NCBI GenBank assembly: GCA_037783545.1
Contig: JBBELK010000096.1
Coordinates: 2,914,001-2,978,000, forward strand
DNA from: Henricia sp. BOLD:AAB3569
Taxonomy: Eukaryota; Echinodermata; Asteroidea; Spinulosida; Echinasteridae
Length of the DNA: 64,000 nt
Direction: 5' to 3'
This document shows positions 1 to 11,300 of the stretch, in pieces. A program made the translations under genes and the position numbers. The notes beneath the pieces are model-generated. The model was not told the DNA's origin and did not search any database. It saw only the letters and a program-made list of their open reading frames with translations. Position 1 is the stretch's first letter; every line of letters begins with the position of its first letter.

Positions 1-118
1 GCAGAGCAGGCAGGAAGCCCGAGCCCAGTTTTCCCTGAACTCTGAAATTTCTCGGCCATTTCCCGGCGAAAGTCTGTCAATTTTTCAGGACAAGTGCGGA
101 ATATAGACTGTTTGGAGC
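1..118 (+). repeat. Partial monomer at left edge
   Basis: This is the last part of a monomer, from the GCAGAGCAGG segment (about monomer position 141) through CATTTCCCGGCGAA and the T tract to the next start landmark at 119. The array therefore continues to the left of the window. Confidence 0.95.
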
Positions 119-632
119 ATGCAAAATTTGAAGTTTGTCGGAAAATTTCTTGACTTCCAAATTTGCCGACGTTTGGACCACACTTTGACCAAATTCCAGT
201 CCCAAACAAGACTGAGCATGCGCACGAGTGATCAGGAGTACACGGACAGCCACGGTCTGCAGAGCAGGCAGGAAGCCCGAGCCCAGTTTTCCCTAAACTC
301 TGAAATTTCTCGGCCATTTCCCGGCGAAAGTCTGTCAATTTTTCAGGCAAGTGCGGAATATAGACTGTTTGGAGCATGCAAAATTTGAAGTTTGTCGGAA
401 AATTTCTTGACTTCCAAATTTGCCGACGTTTGGACCACACTTTGACCAAATTCCAGTCCCAAACAAGACTGAGCATGCGCACGAGTGATCAGGAGTACAC
501 GGACAGCCACGGTCTGCAGAGCAGGCAGGAAGCCCGAGCCCAGTTTTCCCTAAACTCTGAAATTTCTCGGCCATTTCCCGGCGAAAGTCTGTCAATTTTT
601 CAGGCAAGTGCGGAATATAGACTGTTTGGAGC
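119..632 (+). repeat. Pair of near-identical 257-bp monomers with CAGGCAAGTG
   Basis: Two consecutive units (starts 119 and 376) share the loss of one base, CAGGCAAGTG instead of CAGGACAAGTG, and CCAGTCCC. The only other unit with this one-base deletion starts at 3216. The pair looks like a one-unit local duplication. Confidence 0.85.
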
Positions 633-2120
633 ATGCAAAATTTGAAGTTTGTCGGAAAATTTCTTGACTTCCAAATTTGCCGACGTTTGGACCACACTTT
701 GACCAAATTCCAGTCCCAAACAAGACTGAGCATGCGCACGAGTGATCAGGAGTACACGGACAGCCACGGTCTGCAGAGCAGGCAGGAAGCCCGAGCCCAG
801 TTTTCCCTGAACTCTGAAATTTCTCGGCCATTTCCCGGCGAAAGTCTGTCAATTTTTTTCAGGACAAGTGCGGAATATAGACTGTTTGGAGCATGCAAAA
901 TTTGAAGTTCGTCGGAACATTTCTTGACTTCCAAATTTGCCGACGTTTGGACCACACTTTGACCAAATTCCCGTCCCAAACAAGACTGAGCATGCGCACG
1001 AGTGATCAGGAGTACACGGACAGCCACGGTCTGCAGAGCAGGCAGGAAGCCCGAGCCCAGTTTTCCCTAAACTCTGAAATTTTTCGGCCATTTCCCGGCG
1101 AAAGTCTGTCAATTTTTCAGGACAAGTGCGGAATACAGACTGTTTGGAGCATGCAAAATTTGAATTTTGTTGGAAAATTTCTTGACTTCCAAATTTGCCG
1201 ACGTTTGGACCACACTTTGACCAAATTCCCGTCCCAAACAAGACTGAGCATGCGCACGAGTGATCAGGAGTACACGGACAGCCACGGTCTGCAGAGCAGG
1301 CAGGAAGCCCGAGCCCAGTTTTCCCTAAACTCTGAAATTTGTCGGCCATTTCCCGGCGAAAGTCTGTCAATTTGTCAGGACAAGTGCGGAATATAGACTG
1401 TTTGGAGCATGCAAAATTTGAAGTTTGTCGGAAAATTTCTTGACTTCCAAATTTGCCGACGTTTGGACCACACTTTGACCAAATTCCCGTCCCAAACAAG
1501 ACTGAGCATGCGCACGAGTGATCAGGAGTACACGGACAGCCACGGTCTGCAGAGCAGGCAGGAAGCCCGAGCCCAGTTTTCCCTAAACTCTGAAATTTCT
1601 CGGCCATTTCCCGGCGAAAGTCTGTCCATTTTTCAGGACAAGTGCGGAATATAGACTGTTTGGAGCATGCAAAATTTGAATTTTGTCGGAAAATTTCTTG
1701 ACTTCCAAATTTGCCGACGTTTGGACCACACTTTGACCAAATTCCCGTCCCAAACAAGACTGAGCATGCGCACGAGTGATCAGGAGTACACGGACAGCCA
1801 CGGTCTGCAGAGCAGGCAGGAAGCCCGAGCCCAGTTTTCCCTAAACTCTGAAATTTCTCGGCCATTTCCCGGCGAAAGTCTGTCAATTTTTCAGGACAAG
1901 TGCGGAATATAGACTGTTTGGAGCATGCAAAATTTGAATTTTGTCGGAAAATTTCTTGACTTTCAAATTTGCCGACGTTTGGACCACACTTTGACCAAAT
2001 TCCCGTCCCAAACAAGACTGAGCATGCGCACGAGTGATCAGGAGTACACGGACAGCCACGGTCTGCAGAGCAGGCAGGAAGCCCGAGCCCAGTTTTCCCT
2101 GAACTCTGAAATTTCTCGGC

Positions 2121-2211
2121 CATTTCCCGGCGAAAGTCTGTCAATTTTTCAGGACAAGTGCGGAATATAGACTGTTTGGAGCATGCAAAATTTGAAGTTC
2201 GTCGGAAAATG
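2121..2211. repeat. Interrupted dyad CATTTCCCGGCGAA / TTCGTCGGAAAATG (example)
   Basis: The left arm is 2121-2134 and the right arm 2198-2211, separated by 63 bp that span the monomer junction. The reverse complement of the left arm is TTCGCCGGGAAATG, which matches the right arm at 12 of 14 positions. Every complete TTCG/TGTC junction of this kind has the dyad. TTTG/TTTC units degrade the right arm. The core TTCGYCGGRAAATG resembles the first two thirds of the CENP-B box (TTCG....A) but lacks the CGGG part. Protein binding is only a possibility. Confidence 0.75.
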
Positions 2212-2230
2212 TCTTGACTTCCAAATTTGC
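2185..2230. repeat. Monomer-internal inverted repeat (example)
   Basis: The arms GCAAAATTTGAAG (2185-2197) and CTTCCAAATTTGC (2218-2230) pair at 11 of 13 positions around a 20-nt loop. The loop contains the TTCGTCGG box. The same arrangement sits at positions 3-15 and 36-48 of nearly every unit, whether TTTG or TTCG type. It could extrude as a hairpin in single-stranded DNA or in a transcript. No function is shown. Confidence 0.7.
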
Positions 2231-2276
2231 CGACGTTTGGACCACACTTTGACCAAATTCCCGTCCCAAACAAGAC

Positions 2277-2288
2277 TGAGCATGCGCA
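2277..2288. promoter_or_regulatory. NRF1-like palindromic motif TGAGCATGCGCA (example)
   Basis: Positions 95-106 of the monomer match the NRF1/Ewg consensus TGCGCATGCGCA at 11 of 12 bases. The motif is present in nearly all units, so the array holds roughly 240 copies. The core also alternates purine and pyrimidine for 11 bp (GCATGCGCACG), which favours Z-DNA. Exceptions: 5895 region (GCATGCACAC), the unit at 19233 and its copies (GAGTATGCGC), and the units at 60196 and 62005 (TGGGCATGCG). Binding is inferred from motif resemblance only. Confidence 0.5.
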
Positions 2289-2402
2289 CGAGTGATCAGG
2301 AGTACACGGACAGCCACGGTCTGCAGAGCAGGCAGGAAGCCCAAGCCCAGTTTTCCCTGAACTCTGAAATTTCTCGGCCATTTCCCGGCGAAAGTCTGTC
2401 AA

Positions 2403-2408
2403 TTTTTT
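2403..2408 (+). repeat. Variable T tract near monomer position 221 (example, six T)
   Basis: The tract between GTCAA and CAGG is the main length-variable site of the monomer. T4 gives 257 bp (starts 5798, 25659, 29018, 32118, 41009), T5 gives 258, T6 gives 259 and T7 gives 260 (starts 633, 3473, 13285, 15094, 16388). In the right half the tract is often interrupted as TTTGTTCAGG, TTTGTTTAGG or TTTGTCAGG. Tract alleles are linked to the haplotype of the following unit, so they serve as HOR markers. Confidence 0.85.
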
Positions 2409-5022
2409 CAGGACAAGTGCGGAATATAGACTGTTTGGAGCATGCAAAATTTGAAGTTTGTCGGAAAATTTCTTGACTTCCAAATTTGCCGACGTTTGGA
2501 CCACACTTTGACCAAATTCAAGTACCAAACAAGACTGAGCATGCGCACGAGTGATCAGGAGTACACGGACAGCCACGGTCTGCAGAGCAGGCAGGAAGCC
2601 CGAGCCCAGTTTTCCCTAAACTCTGAAATTTCTCGGCCATTTCCCGGCGAAAGTCTGTCAATTTTTCAGGACAAGTGCGGAATATAGACTGTTTGGAGCA
2701 TGCAAAATTTGAAGTTTGTCGGAAAATTTCTTGACTTCCAAATTTGCCGACGTTTGGACCACACTTTGACCAAATTCCCGTCCCAAACAAGACTGAGCAT
2801 GCGCACGAGTGATCAGGAGTACACGGACAGCCACGGTCTGCAGAGCAGGCAGGAAGCCCGAGCCCAGTTTTCCCTAAACTCTGAAATTTCTCGGCCATTT
2901 CCCGGCGAAAGTCTGTCAATTTTTCAGGACAAGTGCGGAATATAGACTGTTTGGAGCATGCAAAATTTGAAGTTTGTCGGAAAATTTCTTGACTTCCAAA
3001 TTTGCCGACGTTTGGACCACACTTTGACCAAATTCCAGTCCCAAACAAGACTGAGCATGCGCACGAGTGATCAGGAGTACACAAACAGCCACGGTCTGCA
3101 GAGCAGGCAGGAAGCCCGAGCCCAGTTTTCCCTGAACTCTGAAATTTCTCGGCCATTTCCCGGCGAAAGTCTGTCAATTTTTCAGGACAAGTGCGGAATA
3201 TAGACTGTTTGGAGCATGCAAAATTTGAAGTTTGTCGGAAAATTTCTTGACTTCCAAATTTGCCGACGTTTGGACCACACTTTGACCAAATTCCAGTCCC
3301 AAACAAGACTGAGCATGCGCACGAGTGATCAGGAGTACACGGACAGCCACGGTCTGCAGAGCAGGCAGGAAGCCCGAGCCCAGTTTTCCCTAAACTCTGA
3401 AATTTCTCGGCCATTTCCCGGCGAAAGTCTGTCAATTTTTCAGGCAAGTGCGGAATATAGACTGTTTGGAGCATGCAAAATTTGAAGTTTGTCGGAAAAT
3501 TTCTTGACTTCCAAATTTGCCGACGTTTGGACCACACTTTGACCAAATTCCAGTCCCAAACAAGACTGAGCATGCGCACGAGTGATCAGGAGTACACGGA
3601 CAGCCACGGTCTGCAGAGCAGGCAGGAAGCCCGAGCCCAGTTTTCCCTGAACTCTGAAATTTCTCGGCCATTTCCCGGCGAAAGTCTGTCAATTTTTTTC
3701 AGGACAAGTGCGGAATATAGACTGTTTGGAGCATGCAAAATTTGAAGTTCGTCGGAACATTTCTTGACTTCCAAATTTGCCGACGTTTGGACCACACTTT
3801 GACCAAATTCCCGTCCCAAACAAGACTGAGCATGCGCACGAGTGATCAGGAGTACACGGACAGCCACGGTCTGCAGAGCAGGCAGGAAGCCCGAGCCCAG
3901 TTTTCCCTAAACTCTGAAATTTTTCGGCCATTTCCCGGCGAAAGTCTGTCAATTTTTCAGGACAAGTGCGGAATACAGACTGTTTGGAGCATGCAAAATT
4001 TGAATTTTGTTGGAAAATTTCTTGACTTCCAAATTTGCCGACGTTTGGACCACACTTTGACCAAATTCCCGTCCCAAACAAGACTGAGCATGCGCACGAG
4101 TGATCAGGAGTACACGGACAGCCACGGTCTGCAGAGCAGGCAGGAAGCCCGAGCCCAGTTTTCCCTAAACTCTGAAATTTGTCGGCCATTTCCCGGCGAA
4201 AGTCTGTCAATTTTTCAGGACAAGTGCGGAATATAGACTGTTTGGAGCATGCAAAATTTGAAGTTTGTCGGAAAATTTCTTGACTTCCAAATTTGCCGAC
4301 GTTTGGACCACACTTTGACCAAATTCCCGTCCCAAACAAGACTGAGCATGCGCACGAGTGATCAGGAGTACACGGACAGCCACGGTCTGCAGAGCAGGCA
4401 GGAAGCCCGAGCCCAGTTTTCCCTGAACTCTGAAATTTCTCGGCCATTTCCCGGCGAAAGTCTGTCATTTTTTCAGGACAAGTGCGGAATATAGACTGTT
4501 TGGAGCATGCAAAATTTGAAGTTCGTCGGAAAATGTCTTGACTTCCAAATTTGCCGACGTTTGGACCACACTTTGACCAAATTCCCGTCCCAAACAAGAC
4601 TGAGCATGCGCACGAGTGATCAGGAGTACACGGACAGCCACGGTCTGCAGAGCAGGCAGGAAGCCCGAGCCCAGTTTTCCCTAAACTCTGAAATTTCTCG
4701 GCCATTTCCCGGCGAAAGTCTGTCAATTTTTCAGGACAAGTGCGGAATATAGACTGTTTGGAGCATGCAAAATTTGAATTTTGTCGGAAAATTTCTTGAC
4801 TTCCAAATTTGCCGACGTTTGGACCACACTTTGACCAAATTCCCGTCCCAAACAAGACTGAGCATGCGCACGAGTGATCAGGAGTACACGGACAGCCACG
4901 GTCTGCAGAGCAGGCAGGAAGCCCGAGCCCAGTTTTCCCTAAACTCTGAAATTTGTCGGCCATTTCCCGGCGAAAGTCTGTCAATTTTTCAGGACAAGTG
5001 CGGAATATAGACTGTTTGGAGC

Positions 5023-6829
5023 ATGCAAAATTTGAAGTTTGTCGGAAAATTTCTTGACTTCCAAATTTGCCGACGTTTGGACCACACTTTGACCAAATTC
5101 CCGTCCCAAACAAGACTGAGCATGCGCACGAGTGATCAGGAGTACACGGACAGCCACGGTCTGCAGAGCAGGCAGGAAGCCCGAGCCCAGTTTTCCCTGA
5201 ACTCTGAAATTTCTCGGCCATTTCCCGGCGAAAGTCTGTCAATTTTTCAGGACAAGTGCGGAATATAGACTGTTTGGAGCATGCAAAATTTGAAGTTCGT
5301 CGGAAAATGTCTTGACTTCCAAATTTGCCGACGTTTGGACCACACTTTGACCAAATTCCCGTCCCAAACAAGACTGAGCATGCGCACGAGTGATCAGGAG
5401 TACACGGACAGCCACGGTCTGCAGAGCAGGCAGGAAGCCCAAGCCCAGTTTTCCCTGAACTCTGAAATTTCTCGGCCATTTCCCGGCGAAAGTCTGTCAA
5501 TTTTTTCAGGACAAGTGCGGAATATAGACTGTTTGGAGCATGCAAAATTTGAAGTTTGTCGGAAAATTTCTTGACTTCCAAATTTGCCGACGTTTGGACA
5601 ACAATTTGACCAAATTCCCGTCCCAAACAAGACTGAGCATGCGCACGAGTGATCAGGAGTACACGGACAGCCACGGTCTGCAGAGCAGGCAGGAAGCCCG
5701 AGCCCAGTTTTCCCTAAACTCTGAAATTTCTCGGCCATTTCCCGGCGAAAGTCTGTCAATTTTTCAGGACAAGTGCGGAATATAGACTGTTTGGAGCATG
5801 CAAAATTTGAAGTTTGTCGGAAAATTTCTTGACTTCCAAATTTGCCGACGTTTGGACCACACTTTGACCAAATTCCCGTCCCAAACAAGACTGAGCATGC
5901 ACACGAGTGATCAGGAGTACACGGACAGCCACGGTCTGCAGAGCAGGCAGGAAGCCCGAGCCCAGTTTTCCCTAAACTCTGAAATTTCTCGGCCATTTCC
6001 CGGCGAAAGTCTGTCAATTTTCAGGACAAGTGCGGAATATAGACTGTTTGGAGCATGCAAAATTTGAAGTTTGTCGGAAAATTTCTTGACTTCCAAATTT
6101 GCCGACGTTTGGACCACACTTTGACCAAATTCCCGTCCCAAACAAGACTGAGCATGCGCACGAGTGATCAGGAGTACACGGACAGCCACGGTCTGCAGAG
6201 CAGGCAGGAAGCCCGAGCCCAGTTTTCCCTGAACTCTGAAATTTCTCGGCCATTTCCCGGCGAAAGTCTGTCAATTTTTCAGGACAAGTGCGGAATATAG
6301 ACTGTTTGGAGCATGCAAAATTTGAAGTTCGTCGGAAAATGTCTTGACTTCCAAATTTGCCGACGTTTGGACCACACTTTGACCAAATTCCCGTCCCAAA
6401 CAAGACTGAGCATGCGCACGAGTGATCAGGAGTACACGGACAGCCACGGTCTGCAGAGCAGGCAGGAAGCCCAAGCCCAGTTTTCCCTGAACTCTGAAAT
6501 TTCTCGGCCATTTCCCGGCGAAAGTCTGTCAATTTTTTCAGGACAAGTGCGGAATATAGACTGTTTGGAGCATGCAAAATTTGAAGTTTGTCGGAAAATT
6601 TCTTGACTTCCAAATTTGCCGACGTTTGGACAACAATTTGACCAAATTCCCGTCCCAAACAAGACTGAGCATGCGCACGAGTGATCAGGAGTACACGGAC
6701 AGCCACGGTCTGCAGAGCAGGCAGGAAGCCCGAGCCCAGTTTTCCCTAAACTCTGAAATTTCTCGGCCATTTCCCGGCGAAAGTCTGTCAATTTTTCAGG
6801 ACAAGTGCGGAATATAGACTGTTTGGAGC
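5023..6829 (+). repeat. 4-unit (1032 bp) offset duplication
   Basis: The three-unit run starting at 5023, 5281 and 5540 recurs at 6055, 6313 and 6572. It includes the TTCG/TGTC unit followed by the unit with GGACAACAATTTGACC. The intervening unit at 5798 carries the GCATGCACACG variant and a four-T tract. Confidence 0.75.
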
Positions 6830-7861
6830 ATGCAAAATTTGAATTTTGTCGGAAAATTTCTTGACTTCCAAATTTGCCGACGTTTGGACCACACTTTGAC
6901 CAAATTCCCGTCCCAAACAAGACTGAGCATGCGCACGAGTGATCAGGAGTACACGGACAGCCACGGTCTGCAGAGCAGGCAGGAAGCCCGAGCCCCGTTT
7001 TCCCTAAACTCTGAAATTTGTCGGCCATTTCCCGGCGAAAGTCTGTCAATTTTTTAGGACAAGTGCGGAATATAGACTGTTTGGAGCATGCAAAATTTGA
7101 AGTTTGTCGGAAAATTTCTTGACTTCCAAATTTGCCGACGTTTGGACCACACTTTGACCAAATTCCCGTCCCAAACAAGACTGAGCATGCGCACGAGTGA
7201 TCAGGAGTACACGGACAGCCACGGTCTGCAGAGCAGGCAGGAAGCCCGAGCCCAGTTTTCCCTGAACTCTGAAATTTCTCGGCCATTTCCCGGCGAAAGT
7301 CTGTCAATTTTTCAGGACAAGTGCGGAATATAGACTGTTTGGAGCATGCAAAATTTGAAGTTCGTCGGAAAATGTCTTGACTTCCAAATTTGCCGACGTT
7401 TGGACCACACTTTGACCAAATTCCCGTCCCAAACAAGACTGAGCATGCGCACGAGTGATCAGGAGTACACGGACAGCCACGGTCTGCAGAGCAGGCAGGA
7501 AGCCCGAGCCCAGTTTTCCCTAAACTCTGAAATTTCTCGGCCATTTCCCGGCGAAAGTCTGTCAATTTTTCAGGACAAGTGCGGAATATAGACTGTTTGG
7601 AGCATGCAAAATTTGAAGTTTGTCGGAAAATTTCTTGACTTCCAAATTTGCCGACGTTTGGACCACACTTTGACCAAATTCCCGTCCCAAACAAGACTGA
7701 GCATGCGCACGAGTGATCAGGAGTACACGGACAGCCACGGTCTGCAGAGCAGGCAGGAAGCCCGAGCCCAGTTTTCCCTAAACTCTGAAATTTCTCGGCC
7801 ATTTCCCGGCGAAAGTCTGTCAATTTTTCAGGACAAGTGCGGAATATAGACTGTTTGGAGC

Positions 7862-8119
7862 ATGCAAAATTTGAAGTTTGTCGGAAAATTTCTTGACTTC
7901 CAAATTTGCCGACGTTTGGACCACACTTTGACCAAATTCCCGTCCCAAACAAGACTGAGCATGCGCACGAGTGATCAGGAGTACACGGACAGCCACGGTC
8001 TGCAGAGCAGGCAGGAAGCCCGAGCCCAGTTTTCCCTGAACTCTGAAATTTCTCGGCCATTTCCCGGCGAAAGTCTGTCAATTTTTCAGGACAAGTGCGG
8101 AATATAGACTGTTTGGAGC
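7862..8119 (+). repeat. Representative 258-bp monomer, TTTG type
   Basis: This is a typical left-half unit. It has GAAGTTTGTCGG at positions 13-24 and TTTCTTGAC at 28-36, so it lacks the TTCG box. It carries the GCATGC site at its start, the GAGCATGCGCAC segment, TGATCA, CTGCAG, CATTTCCCGGCGAA, and a five-T tract before CAGGACAAGTGCGG. About three quarters of the units in the first 15 kb are of this broad type. Confidence 0.9.
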
Positions 8120-8378
8120 ATGCAAAATTTGAAGTTCGTCGGAAAATGTCTTGACTTCCAAATTTGCCGACGTTTGGACCACACTTTGACCAAATTCCCG
8201 TCCCAAACAAGACTGAGCATGCGCACGAGTGATCAGGAGTACACGGACAGCCACGGTCTGCAGAGCAGGCAGGAAGCCCAAGCCCAGTTTTCCCTGAACT
8301 CTGAAATTTCTCGGCCATTTCCCGGCGAAAGTCTGTCAATTTTTTCAGGACAAGTGCGGAATATAGACTGTTTGGAGC
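8120..8378 (+). repeat. Representative 259-bp monomer, TTCG type
   Basis: This unit has GAAGTTCGTCGG and AAATGTCTTG in place of TTTG and TTTC, CCCAAGCCC in place of CCCGAGCCC, and a six-T tract, giving 259 bp. The combination travels as a linked haplotype. Similar units start at 2183, 5281, 6313, 9411, 9928, 11219, 12510, 14319, 17424 and 22593. In the left part of the array each is followed by a unit with ACAATTTGACC instead of ACACTTTGACC. It therefore marks the HOR boundary in this region. Confidence 0.88.
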
Positions 8379-11300
8379 ATGCAAAATTTGAAGTTTGTCG
8401 GAAAATTTCTTGACTTCCAAATTTGCCGACGTTTGGACAACAATTTGACCAAATTCCCGTCCCAAACAAGACTGAGCATGCGCACGAGTGATCAGGAGTA
8501 CACGGACAGCCACGGTCTGCAGAGCAGGCAGGAAGCCCGAGCCCAGTTTTCCCTAAACTCTGAAATTTCTCGGCCATTTCCCGGCGAAAGTCTGTCAATT
8601 TTTCAGGACAAGTGCGGAATATAGACTGTTTGGAGCATGCAAAATTTGAAGTTTGTCGGAAAATTTCTTGACTTCCAAATTTGCCGACGTTTGGACCACA
8701 CTTTGACCAAATTCCCGTCCCAAACAAGACTGAGCATGCGCACGAGTGATCAGGAGTACACGGACAGCCACGGTCTGCAGAGCAGGCAGGAAGCCCGAGC
8801 CCAGTTTTCCCTAAACTCTGAAATTTCTCGGCCATTTCCCGGCGAAAGTCTGTCAATTTTTCAGGACAAGTGCGGAATATAGACTGTTTGGAGCATGCAA
8901 AATTTGAAGTTTGTCGGAAAATTTCTTGACTTCCAAATTTGCCGACGTTTGGACCACACTTTGACCAAATTCCAGTCCCAAACAAGACTGAGCATGCGCA
9001 CGAGTGATCAGGAGTACACGGACAGCCACGGTCTGCAGAGCAGGCAGGAAGCCCGAGCCCAGTTTTCCCTGAACTCTGAAATTTCTCGGCCATTTCCCGG
9101 CGAAAGTCTGTCAATTTTTCAGGACAAGTGCGGAATATAGACTGTTTGGAGCATGCAAAATTTGAAGTTTGTCGGAAAATTTCTTGACTTCCAAATTTGC
9201 CGACGTTTGGACCACACTTTGACCAAATTCCCGTCCCAAACAAGACTGAGCATGCGCACGAGTGATCAGGAGTACACGGACAGCCACGGTCTGCAGAGCA
9301 GGCAGGAAGCCCGAGCCCAGTTTTCCCTGAACTCTGAAATTTCTCGGCCATTTCCCGGCGAAAGTCTGTCAATTTTTCAGGACAAGTGCGGAATATAGAC
9401 TGTTTGGAGCATGCAAAATTTGAAGTTCGTCGGAAAATGTCTTGACTTCCAAATTTGCCGACGTTTGGACCACACTTTGACCAAATTCCCGTCCCAAACA
9501 AGACTGAGCATGCGCACGAGTGATCAGGAGTACACGGACAGCCACGGTCTGCAGAGCAGGCAGGAAGCCCAAGCCCAGTTTTCCCTGAACTCTGAAATTT
9601 CTCGGCCATTTCCCGGCGAAAGTCTGTCAATTTTTTCAGGACAAGTGCGGAATATAGACTGTTTGGAGCATGCAAAATTTGAAGTTTGTCGGAAAATTTC
9701 TTGACTTCCAAATTTGCCGACGTTTGGACAACAATTTGACCAAATTCCCGTCCCAAACAAGACTGAGCATGCGCACGAGTGATCAGGAGTACACGGACAG
9801 CCACGGTCTGCAGAGCAGGCAGGAAGCCCGAGCCCAGTTTTCCCTGAACTCTGAAATTTCTCGGCCATTTCCCGGCGAAAGTCTGTCAATTTTTCAGGAC
9901 AAGTGCGGAATATAGACTGTTTGGAGCATGCAAAATTTGAAGTTCGTCGGAAAATGTCTTGACTTCCAAATTTGCCGACGTTTGGACCACACTTTGACCA
10001 AATTCCCGTCCCAAACAAGACTGAGCATGCGCACGAGTGATCAGGAGTACACGGACAGCCACGGTCTGCAGAGCAGGCAGGAAGCCCAAGCCCAGTTTTC
10101 CCTGAACTCTGAAATTTCTCGGCCATTTCCCGGCGAAAGTCTGTCAATTTTTTCAGGACAAGTGCGGAATATAGACTGTTTGGAGCATGCAAAATTTGAA
10201 GTTTGTCGGAAAATTTCTTGACTTCCAAATTTGCCGACGTTTGGACAACAATTTGACCAAATTCCCGTCCCAAACAAGACTGAGCATGCGCACGAGTGAT
10301 CAGGAGTACACGGACAGCCACGGTCTGCAGAGCAGGCAGGAAGCCCGAGCCCAGTTTTCCCTAAACTCTGAAATTTCTCGGCCATTTCCCGGCGAAAGTC
10401 TGTCAATTTTTCAGGACAAGTGCGGAATATAGACTGTTTGGAGCATGCAAAATTTGAAGTTTGTCGGAAAATTTCTTGACTTCCAAATTTGCCGACGTTT
10501 GGACCACACTTTGACCAAATTCCCGTCCCAAACAAGACTGAGCATGCGCACGAGTGATCAGGAGTACACGGACAGCCACGGTCTGCAGAGCAGGCAGGAA
10601 GCCCGAGCCCAGTTTTCCCTAAACTCTGAAATTTCTCGGCCATTTCCCGGCGAAAGTCTGTCAATTTTTCAGGACAAGTGCGGAATATAGACTGTTTGGA
10701 GCATGCAAAATTTGAAGTTTGTCGGAAAATTTCTTGACTTCCAAATTTGCCGACGTTTGGACCACACTTTGACCAAATTCCAGTCCCAAACAAGACTGAG
10801 CATGCGCACGAGTGATCAGGAGTACACGGACAGCCACGGTCTGCAGAGCAGGCAGGAAGCCCGAGCCCAGTTTTCCCTGAACTCTGAAATTTCTCGGCCA
10901 TTTCCCGGCGAAAGTCTGTCAATTTTTCAGGACAAGTGCGGAATATAGACTGTTTGGAGCATGCAAAATTTGAAGTTTGTCGGAAAATTTCTTGACTTCC
11001 AAATTTGCCGACGTTTGGACCACACTTTGACCAAATTCCCGTCCCAAACAAGACTGAGCATGCGCACGAGTGATCAGGAGTACACGGACAGCCACGGTCT
11101 GCAGAGCAGGCAGGAAGCCCGAGCCCAGTTTTCCCTGAACTCTGAAATTTCTCGGCCATTTCCCGGCGAAAGTCTGTCAATTTTTCAGGACAAGTGCGGA
11201 ATATAGACTGTTTGGAGCATGCAAAATTTGAAGTTCGTCGGAAAATGTCTTGACTTCCAAATTTGCCGACGTTTGGACCACACTTTGACCAAATTCCCGT

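Larger units (their letters stand above)
376..4340 (+). repeat. 11-unit (2840 bp) offset duplication
   Basis: Units starting at 376, 633, 893 and 1151 recur at 3216, 3473, 3733 and 3991 with the same rare variants: CAGGCAAGTG, the seven-T tract, GGAACATTTC, AATTTTTCGG, and GAATTTTGTTGG. One difference seen is TTTGTCAGG at 1373 versus TTTTTCAGG at 4213. Similarity at rare sites ends in the next unit (1409 versus 4249). The copied stretch is therefore about 4 to 4.5 units, offset by 11. Confidence 0.82.

Noticed and set aside
2195-2210. RNA polymerase III B box (GTTCGANNC) in AGTTCGTCGG
   Set aside because: Only the GTTCG part matches, no convincing A box lies at the proper distance upstream, and more than half of left-half units have GTTTG instead.
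2198-2214. A true CENP-B box
   Set aside because: The required CGGG half is absent in every unit inspected. Only partial resemblance is reported, as a finding.
2183-2260. Phased A/T tracts causing DNA curvature
   Set aside because: Short A/T tracts near positions 8, 25, 44, 55, 67 and 75 are only partly spaced at 10-11 bp. By eye this is not strong enough to claim.
6426-8513. Minus-strand open frame of 695 codons, and similar frames of 338-661 codons elsewhere, as repeat-protein genes
   Set aside because: They are a by-product of a stop-free frame in a 258-bp (3 x 86) monomer. They start and stop at arbitrary units, break at T-tract length changes, overlap plus-strand frames in the same DNA, and have no codon-level sign of selection.
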